64,000 bases of DNA from Miscanthus floridulus (lineage: Eukaryota; Streptophyta; Magnoliopsida; Poales; Poaceae), in NCBI RefSeq assembly GCF_019320115.1, contig NC_089585.1, positions 144,601,769 through 144,665,768 on the forward strand, in the 5' to 3' direction. Below, one piece after another: positions 45,339-56,404 of the stretch. The translations under genes were made by a program, and so were the position numbers. Under the pieces are notes generated by a model. The model was not told the DNA's origin. It did not search any database and saw only the letters and a list, made by a program, of their open reading frames with translations. Every line of letters starts with the position of its first letter. Within the stretch, counting starts at the first letter, position 1.

Positions 45339-46239
45339 GTTGGTGATCTTAGATTTTTTAGAGATAAGGTCAAGTTGGAAAATCTGTCTCTATACCTTAT
45401 TTGTTTAGTATTGTCTGTCAAAAAAAATGTTTAGTATTGAGTGTGGATGCAATTGACATGTGGGAAACATGAAGTGGATTTGAATATAAATATTTTGGTT
45501 TATATGCATTTTGACTTGCCTTGGTACCTCCTCTTTTAGACTTCATCAATATAAATACTTTGTCAAGTCACTGTCATAAATTTATAATGAAGTAAAGTTC
45601 CATGTGCTGCAACAACGCAAAATTTTCATGTCTGAGATAGTTTGCATAGGATTCATAAGTCAACTTTAAACTTAACATGGCCTCGTAGCGTTAGCACGTG
45701 CATAGGATTCTTAAGTTAACTCAGAATCACCGTTGCTTATAATAATAATACATATGATTTAACTATTTTCATATATTGCTGATGGTGAATCTTGCCACAA
45801 ACACTCAAGTTGATATCTATATCTATGTGTAATAGTCTTAAAGCCATACATATTTATACGGTGAGTATAACATACTTTGTTTTAAGGTTTTGTGAGAGAT
45901 TTTTCAAGAGACGCAGTATCGCCCATGCGACAAGCACTAATATTTGCATATATATATACTCGAATCTGTGTACAGAATGGTATGGAGATATGGTAGAACT
46001 TATTCGTGGATTTATTGGCGCATGAAAGAAATGGATATCTGGGATTTTTTTCTGCTGATATAAAATATTATCTTAGCCACATCACGAAAAAAATATATAC
46101 AGTAGAGTTTGTGAGCCTGCGACATCGCGCTCTCCGTGACTGTTAATTTCACAAACTTTGCTTTTTGTATTAACTATCACTTTAACACTTGTATTTAATT
46201 TTACAGTATTGTTATCTTATTGTGCGATCCGTATGTTTT

Positions 46240-46292
46240 TAGTACAAAATATTAGCTATCACGTAGTAACGCACGGGTACACTACATAGTGA
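46240..46292 (+). other. Possible degraded Helitron 3' end
   Basis: ACGTAGTAACGCACGGGTAC followed by ACTACATAGT resembles the ACGGG hairpin and CTAG ending of grass Helitrons, but the final CTAG is not intact and no matching 5' end (TC...) was found. Offered only as a candidate right border for the kinase fragment. Confidence 0.25.
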
Positions 46293-46295
46293 GCT

Positions 46296-47560
46296 ACTAA
46301 TTAACAAAACTAGCAAGAGCTACTAACGAAAGCAACTACAACAAATAACAATTATTACTATTACTACTCTAGTCAAGCTAATCAAGCAAACAACTCCTCA
46401 CAAGATCAAGTATGAAAGCGATGAATAAGTGAGTAGATAGCAAACCAATCAGGGCAAGAGAACACGAGATATATTCCCAAGGTTCGGTTGCTTGTCGACA
46501 ACCAACGTCCTCGTTGTGGCGAGTCCTCGCTTGATGGTTCGTGCGCTAATTGGCCTCACATGCCAAACTAACAACTTCGATGCCGCAAGAACCACTCAAG
46601 AGGTGCACTCCAACTAGCCATCATTTCACTAGAGTAGTTCTTTACGGTGTCCCGCGGGGTGAGCATAGAAGCCTCTTACAATAGCCTCGATCGGAGCCGG
46701 CAACAATCACGAAAGCCGCTCAACAATCACTCCAAACATCGGGCCGGCTAGATGACGATAATCACCAAGAGTAACAAGACAACAACCAACCCAGCTCACC
46801 CAAGTAGTGCCACAAGATGCATAAACGACGATGCAATGCACTAGAGGCTCTTCAGTCTCACCCAAATGAAGAATTAAAGGATGCAAGTGAGTGGAGTATG
46901 TTCCTCAGCCTTCAAGAGGTGTTTTCAAGTGTATGTGGTGCCAAAAGTGTGTCCAAGACCGGTCACACCTTCTATGTATACCCCACTTGAGAAATACGAT
47001 CGTTACCCCTTGATGTAGCCGTTGCGGGCGCACCGAACCTGTGCGGTGCACATCGAACATGAGCATCGGACGCCCCAATGGTCGAATTCCCAACATCTAC
47101 AAAATTTTAGCCGTTGGACACTGTTCATGTCCAGTGCACCCCATCGGACACGTCCGGTGCATGTTAGCACTTGAACGCCTGCTCTCTAGAACCCTTGTTC
47201 GATGTGACATCCGGTGCCACGCCGGGCACGTTCGGTGATAGAATCACCCGACGAGCCAGATTACAAGCTCTCTGTGTGCCATGTCTGGTGCCACCCGTCC
47301 GGTACACAAAGGACACATAGGTGCTCGATTGAAACTTGCGCGTGTGAAACCCCTCGTAGTCGTGTCCGGTGCATCCTTAATAGCAGCACCGAGAGTACTT
47401 TTCGTCTCCTTGCAAGCATGCTAACTCTCAAATATTTTAAAGACAAGTTAGCATTTTCAAAGTGTTTTTCATATACATTTTTGCTTGCTCTCTATAAGGG
47501 GGAGCAAGGGTCGATGCCTAATTAGCCGGCTGGACACAATATGTATGCCAACCAGACTCC
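46296..47560. repeat. Repeat-derived DNA with GGACACGTCCGGTG motifs
   Basis: No open frame of note. The section 47030-47360 carries repeated CGGACACGTCCGGTGC-type palindromic phrases (GTCCGGTG, CACCGAAC, GTCCAGTGC), found in terminal regions of large grass transposons. I cannot say which class, and see no complete ends. Confidence 0.35.
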
Positions 47561-47966
47561 TGTGCTCGAGTAACTTGCTTCACAAATTACCGTCGTCACT
47601 CTCATGACTCATGCGTTCCGTTGCAGCATTGCACGAGTGGTGCTCCAGTCAGTTCCATGGCCAAGCTGGGCTGCATCCCTGGGCACCCACGTCGTTGTTT
47701 AACTTGAAGGACAAGACAGCCCGTATTGCTGGATGAGGTGACCAGTCCTTTGAGGTCCGCCTCCTCATCGTCACCGACTCACCGTTCACCGCAACCATCA
47801 CCAGCACAGGCGGAAACCTTTTGCATTGCCTAGCTTTGCTTTGCCTCGACCCATCGGCCAACGCTTTTCAAGGTGCAGTTATTAAACCTGCCCTTGCTAT
47901 TCCTCGTCAGGATACCCAGCACGCTGCATGTTTCGTTGTTGATGCGGGAAACAGTGCTACAACTTA

Positions 47967-48207
47967 GGGTCTGTTTGGTTCCACTCCAAAAGTTTAGTGC
48001 CCCTAAAATTTAGTGATCCCATATTTAGTTATAGCGACTAAAGATTACTAAAGCAGATATCTTATGTACACTTTAGCTATTTTTAGCTACCCCTTGGTAA
48101 CTTAAAAACCACTAAACTTTAGTGACTCCTGAACTTTAGTAGAGTGTTTGGCATTTTAGTGACTAAAGTTTAGTCACTGAACTTTATATGGTGAACCATA
48201 CAGGCCC
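47967..48207. mobile_element. PIF/Harbinger (Tourist)-type MITE, 241 bp
   Basis: Ends GGGTCTGTTTGGTT and, reverse complemented, GGGCCTGTATGGTT, with TTA on the left flank (47964-47966) and TTT on the right, an imperfect 3-bp duplication. The interior repeats ACTAAAGTTTAGTGACT-like units in both orientations, forming hairpins. Confidence 0.75.
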
Positions 48208-48650
48208 TTTAACATGAGACTTTGTTTTGTCCTTTCAAAACTTTCTGTGTGTTTTGTTCGTGGAGAATGTAGTTCTGGTTCTGGACCGTCGTTGCTCGTT
48301 AGTTTTTGAACCATGGGCTAGACAGCGACGCCTTTTGCTGGTCTCTCCGGCCGGTTTTGCCGAAAATTATACGGCACCAGCAGCACCAGATCACGTCGCG
48401 GGTATCGATTCCGGCACCCGGCGATCGAGAACGTGCGTCATCGGGAAGAAAGCGGAAAAGGGCAGTAAACATCTCACGTTGCTGGCGCGTGTCTGCACTT
48501 TGCACTGCCCGTCTGCCTCTGGTCGATTTATGGTCGCACAGGAAAATGCATTTTAACTTGCGGGTTCTGGTCCTATATTCCGTTTGTTCAGTTTTTTTTT
48601 CCAGTCGAAATAGTATTTTTCTCTCACAATAATTTAGCCGAAACAGTGTT

Positions 48651-48830
48651 CACTGCGTTCGGCTGGTCTACTACCGGATTGTTTCCGCTTGTTTCAGCTT
48701 ATTCTCTCTCACAGAACACTATTGAATCATCTAGAACCATCCAAACTTCACTGTTGAGGCCACCAGCCGAACGGTGTGGTTTTTTTAACCAGTTTCAGCC
48801 AAGTTTCAGACCAGCAAACGGGCCGATCCA
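48651..48830. mobile_element. Diverged GTTCGGCTGG-family MITE cluster
   Basis: GCGTTCGGCTGGTCTACTAC and AGCCGAACGGTGTGG face each other, with TTATTCTCTCTCACAGAACA between. Another partial unit (GTTTGTTCAGTTTTTT ... TCTCACAATAATTTAGCCGAA) precedes it at about 48585-48645. Ends are uncertain. Confidence 0.4.
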
Positions 48831-49407
48831 TAAGATTTGAGGACGTACGATTTTAGTGGTTTGTCTGTTCTTTTTCTGCGAAGGAGGAGAGACTTTCTGT
48901 TGCTTGTGCTGGGCGCTCATCACGTCGAACAAGATGTATAAACCCAAAAGCCAAAAGGTGCACCAAAGACGAGCTGTAAGCTGTAGCTTTAGCCCGTTAC
49001 TATTTCTGGCACGTTGCGCATATCGCCGGCCGGCCGATCGGCTGCAGCCCGGTCAGGTTCATGGCCAGCTGTGCCTGTGCCCCTCTGCTGCGGATCCGTG
49101 ATTGCGAGGTCGCCCGTCCAGCCGTTCGGTGTTTGGAGCGGTTAGCTTTCCGCCCGGCTGGCACTCGGCGAGTGGGTGGACGGCATGATGATTTGCGCTC
49201 TCGTGGGCTCGTGGCTGCCGTAAAGCCTGCTTGACTTCGCTTCAAGCAGTAGCCAGGAATCCAGACGGCGGCTTTTATCCATGTATGTCCCTGCACCGCC
49301 GAGGGTCGTATAATGACTCCATGAGCGATTTGATTGGTCACGACCATACACAAGCAATGCTGCCCAGGGCAGACCGGCAGAGCAACAAGCGGTACGAGTA
49401 GAATATA

Positions 49408-49693
49408 CCGTCTGTTTGGAGGACTCTGGCTCCGACTCTAGCTTCTAAGAAGGAGTAGCTCCTCTGGAGGAGCTGAAGCCGTTCTGAAAAACGTTTGGTA
49501 AAACGGCTTCTTCGTACTAGACGACGTGAACCTACAGCAAAAAGCTACACGAAGCTCTTTTTTAGGTTTCTCCAAGCAAAAAAATAATTCCGGCTTTTGG
49601 CCGGCTCTCCTTACAAAACCCTTTTCAAAATAGACATTTGACACAGCTCCTAAGGAGCCGAAGCTGAAATCAGAAACCCTGCCAAAAGGCTCA
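49408..49693. mobile_element. MITE with GTTTGG/CCAAAA ends
   Basis: GTCTGTTTGGAGGACTCTGG on the left and CCCTGCCAAAAGGCTC on the right form diverged inverted ends. Inner segments GGAGCTGAAGCCGTTCTG and GCTCCTAAGGAGCCGAAGC are also self-complementary. It is probably an old PIF/Harbinger-related MITE; no intact duplication is seen. Confidence 0.5.
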
Positions 49694-49889
49694 TAGTTGC
49701 GCGGTGCTCGTCGTCTTGTCTCGCAGTTGCAGAGACACGAGGGAGCGAACGGGGAAGGAGACAAACAGGTCGCAGGTCGTCAACAACTCAACATGTTAGC
49801 TAGCTCGCGTGGCAATGATCGGTTGGCGCGTCTGATTAATAATACTATTAATCGGCACATACGGTACAGGAGACAGCGAGAGATAATAA

Positions 49890-50061
49890 TCTCTATCTCT
49901 GCTACTAAAATATATGTATTGTTAATAGGACCAAAACACTCATACAATCCATATCCAGCAGACAAATATCACCACATCTCATACGATCCATATCCGGTAG
50001 ACAAATAATCATCGCATTCAATTTATGTTGCACCCGTTGCAATACACGGGGACTCATCTAG
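49890..50061 (+). mobile_element. Small non-autonomous Helitron, 172 bp
   Basis: It starts TCTCTATCTCTGCTACTAAA after an A and ends CATCTAG before a T, the A/T insertion pattern of Helitrons. Before the CTAG end is the hairpin CCCGTTGCAATACACGGG (5-bp stem), typical of grass Helitron 3' ends. The interior has an imperfect duplicated CATACAATCCATATCC/CATACGATCCATATCC unit. There is no gene. Confidence 0.8.
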
Positions 50062-50119
50062 TAATAGTATAAATGTACGCCACGTGCATATGCATGGTAT
50101 ATCATGGAATGGTTACTAG

Positions 50120-50405
50120 CCTGTCTCCGACATACTCATTGTGGAACCTAAACTTAAAATAGGTCTCTAGCACAATATTTATAACCTCCAATAGAGTACC
50201 TATATGAAAGACTCATTTTAGGTGCTAGGAGAGGCATAACCTAAATCTGAGTATTCTCTCTCCTAAAAACCTATTTGTAGAAATGGTTGTCTTTTGGGTC
50301 TTATTGTTGGAGAAGAAAAAAATAGATATTAAACCCTTTGCCTATAATACTATTTAAAAAACGAATAAGTTTTGTATTTTAGATCCGGGTCGTGTTGGAG
50401 ACCGT
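50120..50405. mobile_element. Probable MITE with GTCTCCRACA ends
   Basis: GCCTGTCTCCGACAT on the left and GTGTTGGAGACCG on the right are inverted counterparts. The AT-rich interior contains TAGGTGCTAGGAGAGG against CCTCTCCTAAAAACCTA-like complements. No target duplication was confirmed. Confidence 0.5.
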
Positions 50406-51780
50406 CTTGGGAACAATCAATCCTCCCTCTGCATTAACCTCTCCCCATAATACTGTTTCTCCTGCCTCAGCCCATTTCCAAACTGAGAGCATGGAATGAA
50501 ACAATCGACGATGCAGGCACGCAGGTCGATATGATAAGGATTAAAGGACCAACGTTAATAAGTTCCTTCAACTGGCGCCACCAAAAGCGTGATGCACGAC
50601 TCCATCCAGGCCAATAAACACGTGGTCTGGGCACCACGTATTGAAGCCTCTACGCCGTACGACACGAACTCGTCCTACACGCGGCAACCAATCAATCAGT
50701 GCTGCACTAGACGCAATTGCATCTAATTATGATGCTGTTCATATCATTTATGCCCGTGGCCTCCCGTGAAAACGCGCTGCCGCCGCCGACGTCGCAGCGG
50801 TATTCCAACGATGATAGATGATGCAGCACTGGCGTCTACAAGCTGCGGCGTTCACGTGTCGACGTGAGCAGCCTACGCTTCACATGAACATGATCGGTGT
50901 ACTTGTTAGACGACGGTCTCATGTTGTCCTTTTTTTTGATTGATTGAAACCAGTGCGGTCCTACGATTTTGAGGGTCTTCCGGTGATCTTGTCACGAGAG
51001 TGCTTCTTAATCATGTATAAAATCTTATAATATATAGGTGCTAATTTTACTTGCAAAACGAAAGCAAATTCAATAATATATTTTTAATTTAACATTTATG
51101 ATAATTATCGAGAGACAATGTAGATTAAACAATATATTTGTAGATGCATGATAATTATTGAGGAACAATGTAAATTAAAAAAAATATTTGTTTTTTTTTC
51201 TCACCCATGATAAATGTTTTTAGGTAACATTCTAAAATTCTAACACCTACAAAGAAAAATATGACTATATAGGTACAAAGTACTAGAAGTCTAAAATACT
51301 ATACAAATAATTAATTTGGATTAAAAATAAAAAGAAAAAAATACCTTGGGCCTAAACAACTGATCGGTGATCGTAATTCATAAGAAGCCAAGAGTCAAGA
51401 TGTCATCGTCGTGGAGCCATGTCTGGTCGCCGTCCTCGTGCGCTGTGTCCGTGTCTCCGGTAGTCTAGCTCTTCGCGGCGGCGCGGCTCGCCAGCTCTGC
51501 ATGTGTAAGCCGCACGTCCCGAACTCACGATCAGAGTGTGCTATGTGCAGCGTGACTCCTCGCATCCTCTCTACTCGAGGGTCGTGGGGAAATGAAACTA
51601 GGAAAGAAATACCGATGTTGTCTTTTTGGGCTACATGGCCAGTTCTGTCTCTCTTCTCATTAGTTTACTAATGCCTAATGGACTATAGAACATGAGGGTT
51701 TGTATATCTAGGCCTGGGCCCTCCTTCGCTTGGGCCCTCGGCCGTCGTACCTCGTGCCCTACCCCTAGGGCCGGCACTGA
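50406..51780. other. Intergenic, no gene recognised
   Basis: 50406-50930 is of mixed composition without open frames. 50990-51340 is strongly AT-rich with two similar units (TGATAATTATCGAGAGACAATGTAGATTAAA-like) spaced about 60 bp apart. A frame at 51411-51671 (86 residues, Cys/Arg-rich) has no family resemblance and I do not call it a gene. Confidence 0.4.
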
Positions 51781-51799
51781 TTGAAACTTATTTTCGGTC

Positions 51800-52577
51800 C
51801 CATGAGTTCGCTCAAAATGGTCTCACACGCCACGCAACGACACAAAGTAAAATAGTGCTGCATGCAGGTGCCTGAGGTGGGCACCATGGTCCATGGAGAG
51901 GAATGAGAGATTGAGAGAGGGGAGGGACCGAGGGAGAAGGACAGGGAGATGAGTAGAGCCTGGAGGAAGAGGATATGAAAGTCTGATTGAAGCTAGCTGG
52001 TGCAGGGCAGCTTCAGCTTCGTGTTTGATCACATCTCTTTCTTTTTCATGAGCTGCAGAACTCCACCTTTTGTTGATTCTTATAGAACTAGATAGGTGTA
52101 GGTCAGTGAGTGAAACCTTTTCTATTTATGATAGAACACAAAGATCCTACCTAGAACATGAAATAGAGAGTGGAACTAGAGAGAGAGAGAGAGAGAGGGG
52201 TGCAGAGGTAGCTGCCCATCGATGGGCTTGGCGGAGGAGGAAGCCATGGTGGTGTCGGTGACGTAAAGAGCCGACGAAGGGGAGGCAGTGATGTCCGGTG
52301 GCAGTGTGGACGTCAAGCGCAGTGCAGAGGCGGTGATGAAGACGCGGCGGTGGTGGCTTCCCGTCGCTGGCAGCGCCCCCTCTCTAGATCGGCTTATAGG
52401 AGGGGTTTGTGGCGGCTCAAGTGAACCTCGTGCCTTGTGCCCCGGCCCCCACCTTCTTTTTATGGCGCTATACGACGGGGGCCCACTAACCATAGATAGG
52501 GTTGGGCGCCCCCGATCAGGGCGCGAAGCAAGGGCCCAATTGGTCGTTAGGCCAAGTTGGTAGAGATCAACCTAACA
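51800..52577 (-). mobile_element. Probable LTR of the copia element (left end not fixed)
   Basis: Read on the minus strand, a purine tract (AAGGGGAAGAA) is followed at 52577 by TGTTAGGTTGATCTCTACC, the usual polypurine-tract/LTR junction. Downstream are TATAAGCC-like promoter elements and a (CT)n tract (52178-52197). The other LTR end is not recognisable, so the left coordinate is approximate. Confidence 0.5.
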
Positions 52578-52759
52578 TTCTTCCCCTTGATCTCACCTTA
52601 TGACTTAAACTTAACTTACTTTATTTTTTTTACCATTCCATCATAGATCAATGCATAGAGCATGCCTCGTCGTCATAGTCAGTTGCCATTAGATTAACAA
52701 CTACAATGCACCTCTCTGTTTTAAAACAGATTCTCATCTAGGCCCTTATTGTTCAGGAA

Positions 52760-53345
52760 TCATAGACTTTCCCTTAAACCCATGTCGGCTAAGTGTTCTC
52801 TGAACATGTTGGGTGGCAAGCCTTTTGTAAGCGGATCCACGATCATCTTTTCTGTACTTATATGCTCAAGACTAATTATATGATCCCAGACTTTATCTTT
52901 CACAACATAATACTTTATGTCAATGTGTTTGGCAGCACCACTTAACTTATTGTTGTGAGCATAACATACTGCTGGATTATTATCACAGTATAACTTGAGT
53001 GGCTTATATATGTCATCTACCACTTTCAACCCAGGTAGGAACTTCTTCAGCTAATTTACCTGCCCTATGGCCTTATGACATGCTACAAACTCGGCATACA
53101 TCATAAATGATGTAGTGACAGTTTGCTTTAAACTTTTCCATGATATAGCTCCTCATGCGAGAGTGAATATATATCCTGACGTGGATTTTCTATCATCTCT
53201 AGCATAATCTAAATCTATATATCCCTCTATGTGTAGGGAATTAGATCTTCTGTATGTTAGCATGAGACCTTTCATGTCTTGCAAGTATCACAAAACTTTC
53301 TTTACTAGTCTCTAGTGTTCTATTTCTAGATTACTCTATCGGTGC
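52760..53345 (-). pseudogene. Ty1/copia polyprotein remnant, end of RT and RNase H
   Basis: The minus strand reads DRKSTSGYIFTLA, then a stop, then AISWKSLKQTVT, MYAEFVACHKAIGQVN, a stop, PLKLYCDNNPAVCYAHNNK, GAAKHIDIKYYVVKDKVWDH, ISLEHISTEKMIVDPLTKGL and finally LADMGLRESL with a stop at 52760. This is the standard C-terminal end of copia Pol (RNase H), which degrades the RNA template during reverse transcription. Several in-frame stops, and the loss of everything upstream of about 53345, show it is dead. It lies just before its LTR at 52577, in the order expected for a minus-strand copia element. Confidence 0.88.
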
Positions 53346-54204
53346 AAAAAGTAACCAACAAGTAAATATTTATCGTTTTGCCGTATGTTGTGATCGGATG
53401 TGGCCTAGCACTCAATGACATAGGGTTTATACTAGTTCAGGCAATGTGCCCTATGTCTAGTTCAAGTCGGTCGGTGACTTTATTCTTGAGCTCAGGTGCT
53501 CATAGTTTGCTGTGGGGTTACAAACAAGTGGGAATAAGAAGAGGGTGTTAAAGGTCCGATCGAGCTCTGAACCGAAGGGCCAAGAGTGATGGGAGCTCCT
53601 TCGTACGTTAAGCATTGGAATGTATGCTCTATGTAGCTTTTAGAGTTCTAGAGCTATGGAGCTGTTTGAGTGCTCAGAATATCTAAAGCTTAGCAGAGAG
53701 AGAGTCGGAATGATCGTCCTTTTTTAGGAGAGAGCGCATCCCCTTTTATAGGTGAAGGAAACGGCCTTATAAGTTAGCAGAGAGAGAGAGAGAGTGTGTG
53801 TTTTATAATCTTGTTGCCCACGCCATCAGGTACAAGACAGTTTGTCAGCGCCCACAATACTGTTGATGCTCAGATGCATGTGGTAGGCTCCATCGTGTTC
53901 TTCTAGTATGGAAAATGTCAGCGCCTACCATACTGTAGGACAAATGTTGGCACCCATAATACTGTTCGTGTTCTCACAAAGGTTGCAAAGCACCCTTCCG
54001 ACATGGCCTATCAGTACTGTCCTATAGGTGTGTAGGGTACGATCCTCGATATTGTGGTTGACTTGAGCGCCTTGCCTTATCTACTCCGCCTATTTCTTGG
54101 GTCCTCACCGAGCGGGAGTCCCCGATCGGTCGTTCCTAGTCGGCTTCGACCGCGCTGGTTGGAGAAGAGTTGTAAGCAGAGGTTCGATGTATTCCTAGTC
54201 AGAA

Positions 54205-54325
54205 AAGCGGGTTGGAGTCAGAAGCGAGCGTCGTCCCCTCCTTAGCTAGGCCTTCCAATCAAAAAAGTGGGTCAGAGTCAAAAGTGAACGTCATCCCCTC
54301 CTTGGCTAGACCTTCTAGTCGGAGA
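54205..54325. repeat. Tandem repeat of about 60 bp
   Basis: Two copies of a unit containing GTCAGAAGCGAGCGTCGTCC / GTCAAAAGTGAACGTCATCC, each followed by CCTCCTT.GCTAG.CCTTC, lie head to tail. They differ mostly by C/T and G/A changes. Confidence 0.65.
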
Positions 54326-56404
54326 CTGGATCGCTCTTTCAGCTTGTCGTTAGGTATTTGGGCCGGCCTAGGAGTCACGCGTCGCTGTAATGCCATCTAT
54401 TAGGCAAAGTTTTTGCTGGAAAGCGGGCCCATCGGGGACCCTAGGTTTATGAACCCGATAGGAGCCTCAAGCCCTTTTGGGACTTCTATGAAGTCGTGAA
54501 GGGGTTGTTTATACTCGTTGTACGAGAGCAACGGATGGGTGTAAGATCGTGAGTCGCCGTTGGGCGCGACGGAGAGCGAACCCATGCGTCGGGCGTGGCC
54601 GAGGGGTCGGGCGCGATGGAGCATGGACCCAGGCGTTGGACCGATGAACCAGCATGCTGATTAGCTATCGTACAGGGTGTAGGCAGCATAGTGACCATGC
54701 GTCCATCACTGTGGGTCGATGTGAGTCCCCTGGAACATCATGTCGTGGAGACAGGTCGTGTTGAGATGTGACCGCTCCCTGCACAATGTCAGAAATTTGA
54801 CCTAGGGTTGTACTTTCTGGTCCGTAGTGGTTGGTGTTGGCGTGAGCTTCTATTAGGGATCATGTCTGACGGATCAGGCGAAGTAGGGCTGGCCCTTAGA
54901 CGTCGGGCGTGGCGGGAGCCAGCGTTCAGGGGTCGGACGAGGCGGAGCCCAGCAAGGGGCATGGCCTTGGTGGTCCTAGAAATCACCTGGGGATTTTTTG
55001 ACTTGCCAGCGGGTGCGCGCGAGCGCACCCGGTGGGTGTAGCCCCAAGCCCCCAGGCGATTCGGGTAGAATCACCTGGGGGATTTTTTGACTTGCCATCA
55101 TTCTGAGCCATCATTTCTTGGGGCACGGACCCAGGCGTCGGGCGCTAACCCAAACATCAGGCTTGGCTAGGGGGTCAGGCACGATAGAGCGTGGATCCAA
55201 GTGCCGAGTGTGGCCGAGGGGTTGGTCTAGTTTCGTGTGTTACCCCATCCGCGGTTTCCACAACTGGAGGGGCTGAGCTAATGTCGCTTGCCTCGATGGC
55301 TTGAGTGGCATGCTCGGTGAGCTCTCTAACGGGTATGTGCGAGTGGAATCTAGGTTCGTCGTTTGTAACGGGGTCGGCATAGCCCTCATGTGGCATTCCA
55401 CTACTCCTTAACCCGCCTCCCAGCAGATGCCTAAGCCGTTCTGGAGACCGACTTAGGTGGCCCGCTGGCCTCCCCTCGATGGATATTCTGTAGGCATGGC
55501 TTGAGGTTAGGATCGAACGAGAAGGTCGAGATGACCCTACTTGCTTTTGAGTAGATCGGGCGGGGGCCACTAGGGCTCATCTACATTTTCTCCCCTGGCT
55601 CTATTTGACACGAGCCCTTTACGGTCTAACCTTCGAACCCCGGTCAATCGTCGCTCATGTTGAATGAGGCGACTACCGCTTCGTGACGCAACACGAAGCG
55701 TTGTGATGCATCAATTGCATATGTAATGCTTTGGATGTATGGGATGAATGAATGATTGCATAGATGAATGTGTGAATGCGTGTATGAGAAATGATGAATG
55801 AATGATTATGCATTAGAAAATAAAGTATGAAGGTTTGTAAACATACCTTGATGACTTGAGTGGTGGGTTTGAGGAGTTCTTATCGGATATGTCCGAATGG
55901 GATCCGTGTCCATCATTCATGATGGAGTCGACATAGCCTACATGGGGTATCCCATTGCTCCTTACCTGTCTCTCGACAGTCGCCTAAGTTGTCCGATTGA
56001 CTTAGGTAGCCCGTTGGTCTTTCCTCAATGGAGATTCTATTGGTGGGTCCTTCCAAACCCTACCTAGGAAGGTGGAGGTTTGTTTGCATGTGGTTGCGCC
56101 TTATTTCCTATGCCTAGGTTTTGGTAGTGGTGGGCCCAACCCAGGCTACGTCCCATTTTAATTGGGCGACATTTCGTTGGGCATGGCACATCCCATTAGC
56201 CAGGACACGTCCCACCACATGCCTATCCGCATTAAATAGGGGAAGGGAGAGGGTTTTTATCACATTCCTTTGCCTTTCTCCACCTGCTGCCTCTCCTCCT
56301 TCTTCCTCCTCGCCAAGCTCGTTCGTGCGCCACGATGGTTTCTAGGAGAGAGAGGGTAAAGCGAGGGAGAGGAGAACTCACCAATTCATTCGTGAATCTA
56401 GAGT

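Noticed and set aside
46240..46292. A firm Helitron end
   Set aside because: The terminal CTAG is missing and no 5' partner was found, so it is listed only as a weak candidate.
54205..54325. A CRISPR-like array
   Set aside because: There are only two adjacent copies, with no spacers, in plant transposon DNA; no array exists in the window.
55175..55570. 131-residue minus-strand frame
   Set aside because: It is antisense to the decayed element, with no domain or splice context; a chance frame in GC-rich repeat DNA.
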